From Bacillota bacterium (lineage in GTDB: Bacteria > Bacillota_E > Sulfobacillia > Sulfobacillales > Sulfobacillaceae): DNA of 5,762 nt. The stretch is from contig JAKADJ010000169.1 of assembly GCA_021820645.1 (NCBI GenBank), positions 1-5,762 on the forward strand. The letters run 5' to 3'. The notes beneath the pieces are model-generated. The model was not told the origin of the DNA. It made no database searches and was given only the letters and a program-made list of their open reading frames with translations. The translations under genes were made by a program, and so were the position numbers. This document shows positions 4,915 through 5,762 of the stretch, piece after piece; positions within the stretch are counted from its first letter, which is position 1; each line of letters begins with the position of its first letter.

Positions 4915-5256
4915 TTGAAAATTCGGTCATTCGAGGAGTTTTGGCCGTACTACTTGGGACAGCATCGAGAGCCCGGTACACGAGTCCTGCACTTTATCGG
5001 CACCGGGCTAGGCATCCTCAGCCTTCTTACGGCACTATTTACGCTCAATATCTATTATGTGGTGATTGCCCCAATTGTCGGATATGGATTGGCTTGGTAC
5101 TCCCACGCCTTTATCGAGAAGAATCGCCCGGCCACCTTGAGTCATCCGCTCTGGTCCCTTCAAGGGGATTTTAGGCTGTTTTTACTCATGTTAACCCGGG
5201 GGTTTGATACCCGAGAAACCCTGATGCCGAAGATTTTACCGCGCCAGCGCCGATAA
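4915..5256 (+). CDS. DUF962 / Mpo1-like membrane protein
   Basis: This is a 113-residue membrane protein. The N-terminus carries FWPYYLGQHREPGTRVLHFIG (H17, H26), then two hydrophobic segments at about 29-43 and 47-63. The family block follows: WYSHAFIEKNRPAT (H64, E68, N70, R71) and HPLWSLQGDFRLF (77-89). These motifs define DUF962, related to yeast Mpo1, an iron-dependent dioxygenase that removes one carbon from 2-hydroxy fatty acids; the conserved histidines are the proposed metal ligands. Whether bacterial members do this is not established, so a role in fatty-acid or lipid handling is inference. The TTG at 4915 is the only start that keeps the conserved N-terminus; GGGGGTG lies about 7 nt upstream, and the nearest upstream ATG (4895) is out of frame. 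It lies 96 bp after rpiA on the same strand. Confidence 0.88.
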   Translation: MKIRSFEEFWPYYLGQHREPGTRVLHFIGTGLGILSLLTALFTLNIYYVVIAPIVGYGLAWYSHAFIEKNRPATLSHPLWSLQGDFRLFLLMLTRGFDTRETLMPKILPRQRR

Positions 5257-5265
5257 TCGCGGCGC
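5247..5265 (+). other. GC-rich hairpin over the DUF962 stop codon
   Basis: GCGCCG (5247-5252) and CGGCGC (5260-5265) form a perfect 6-bp stem with a 7-base loop that includes the TAA stop. There is no U-run, so it is not a standard terminator. It may protect or pause the transcript end. Confidence 0.4.
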
Positions 5266-5274
5266 ATAGATAAG

Positions 5275-5306
5275 CCCCTTCCCTTATATGATAACAAGGG
5301 AGGGGG
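5275..5306 (+). promoter_or_regulatory. Hairpin containing the lipoprotein ribosome binding site
   Basis: CCCCTTCCCTT (5275-5285) pairs with AAGGGAGGGG (5296-5305) through about 10 bp with one bulged T and a 10-base loop. The 3' arm is the purine-rich Shine-Dalgarno sequence lying 6-7 nt before the ATG at 5313. No U-run follows, so a translation-masking hairpin is likelier than a terminator. Confidence 0.6.
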
Positions 5307-5312
5307 ATATCC

Positions 5313-5762
5313 ATGCGAGGATCCATCTACCTGCGCCGATACCGAAACGGGGTTACCATCGTCATGATGGGGTTCTTAATGGCGGGCTGCGGGAATCCCA
5401 ATAGCATCGGCAATATGCCGCGCCCGGTCCAGCAGGTCGTCAACGCTCCCACGCTATCGGGTTCAAATATTGGGGTAAACATGCTACGGGTCACCGGTAA
5501 TCAATCTTTCATTGGAACCGGCAATATCCCGGGATATTTTAATTTTGGCCCGGCCCAAGATGAAGGCAGTAATACCTACTACGTTAACTTTGAGGTGCCC
5601 GTCAATATGGCAGGCATCCAACGTTGGATGGGATACCTACCGAAGGCCATCCAATCCACCACCTACCTCAACTATGATTACATCAATATCGAACCCTTGC
5701 CAAACTTAGCATATGATCGGCTCTATTTTGACCCCAACACCAAATATGCTGCATTTCGATTC
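5313..5762 (+). CDS. Predicted lipoprotein of unknown function, 3' end cut by the window edge
   Basis: An open frame of 150 codons runs from ATG 5313 to the right edge. The N-terminus is basic (RGSIYLRRYRNG), followed by a short hydrophobic stretch VTIVMMGFLMAG and a lipobox-like LMAGC. Cleavage before C26 would leave a lipid-anchored Cys-Gly-Asn-Pro-Asn start. The mature part is rich in Asn, Gly, Pro and Tyr and shows no domain I recognise. Segments such as NTYYVNFEVPVNMAG (87-101) look like extended beta structure, typical of extracellular proteins. A strong GGGAGGGGG precedes the start, inside a hairpin. Methionine rather than leucine at the -3 lipobox position is slightly atypical. The surface location is a fair inference; the function is unknown. 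Confidence 0.82.
   Translation, partial: MRGSIYLRRYRNGVTIVMMGFLMAGCGNPNSIGNMPRPVQQVVNAPTLSGSNIGVNMLRVTGNQSFIGTGNIPGYFNFGPAQDEGSNTYYVNFEVPVNMAGIQRWMGYLPKAIQSTTYLNYDYINIEPLPNLAYDRLYFDPNTKYAAFRF

Noticed and set aside
4899..5174. GTG-started plus-strand ORF overlapping the DUF962 gene
   Set aside because: The overlapping frame starting at 4915 encodes the conserved DUF962 motifs; this frame is low-quality and a shadow.
5275..5306. Hairpin after DUF962 as an intrinsic terminator
   Set aside because: The 3' arm is followed by GATATCC rather than a U-run, and the arm itself is the next gene's Shine-Dalgarno sequence.
1..5762. Mobile element, phage, CRISPR, toxin-antitoxin or defence system
   Set aside because: No transposase, integrase, spaced repeats, tRNA-linked att site or paired small toxin genes are visible; the content looks like ordinary chromosome.

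Overview
The window looks like a chromosomal stretch of a Gram-positive, Bacillota-type bacterium. Supporting signs are strong AGGAGG-type ribosome binding sites, GTG and TTG starts, YtxH/DUF948 envelope proteins, a secreted '3D' cell-wall protein and a ydaO-type (cyclic-di-AMP) riboswitch. Base composition is moderate and codon use is even. A Sulfobacillus-like or other deep-branching spore former would fit, but the genus cannot be fixed from sequence reading alone. There is no sign of a phage, transposon, CRISPR array, tRNA or rRNA.

Layout. At 1-636 a minus-strand pair encodes a YtxH-domain protein followed by a DUF948-like membrane protein that runs off the left edge; the two overlap by four bases. 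A divergent intergenic region (637-806) leads to a plus-strand pair: a family 4 glycosyltransferase (807-1937) and a GtrA-family membrane protein (1934-2359), also overlapping by four bases. Next comes a regulated single-gene unit: a candidate sigma-A promoter (2490-2518), a c-di-AMP riboswitch (about 2523-2637), a secreted protein with two peptidoglycan-binding domains and a C-terminal 3D domain (2659-3789), and a clear intrinsic terminator (3808-3838). About 300 bases of unexplained non-coding DNA precede ribose-5-phosphate isomerase A (4135-4818). A small DUF962/Mpo1-like membrane protein follows (TTG start at 4915), with a sigma-H-like promoter candidate in front. The window ends inside a predicted lipoprotein of unknown function (from 5313), whose ribosome binding site lies in a hairpin.

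Functionally the window is dominated by cell-envelope genes: membrane/coiled-coil proteins, a glycosyltransferase with a probable lipid-linked-sugar membrane partner, a secreted wall-remodelling enzyme and a lipoprotein. One central carbon enzyme (RpiA) sits among them. The best-supported regulatory story is c-di-AMP control of the secreted 3D protein. There is no room for a terminator between aptamer and gene, and a loop of the aptamer is complementary to the Shine-Dalgarno sequence, which suggests control at translation.
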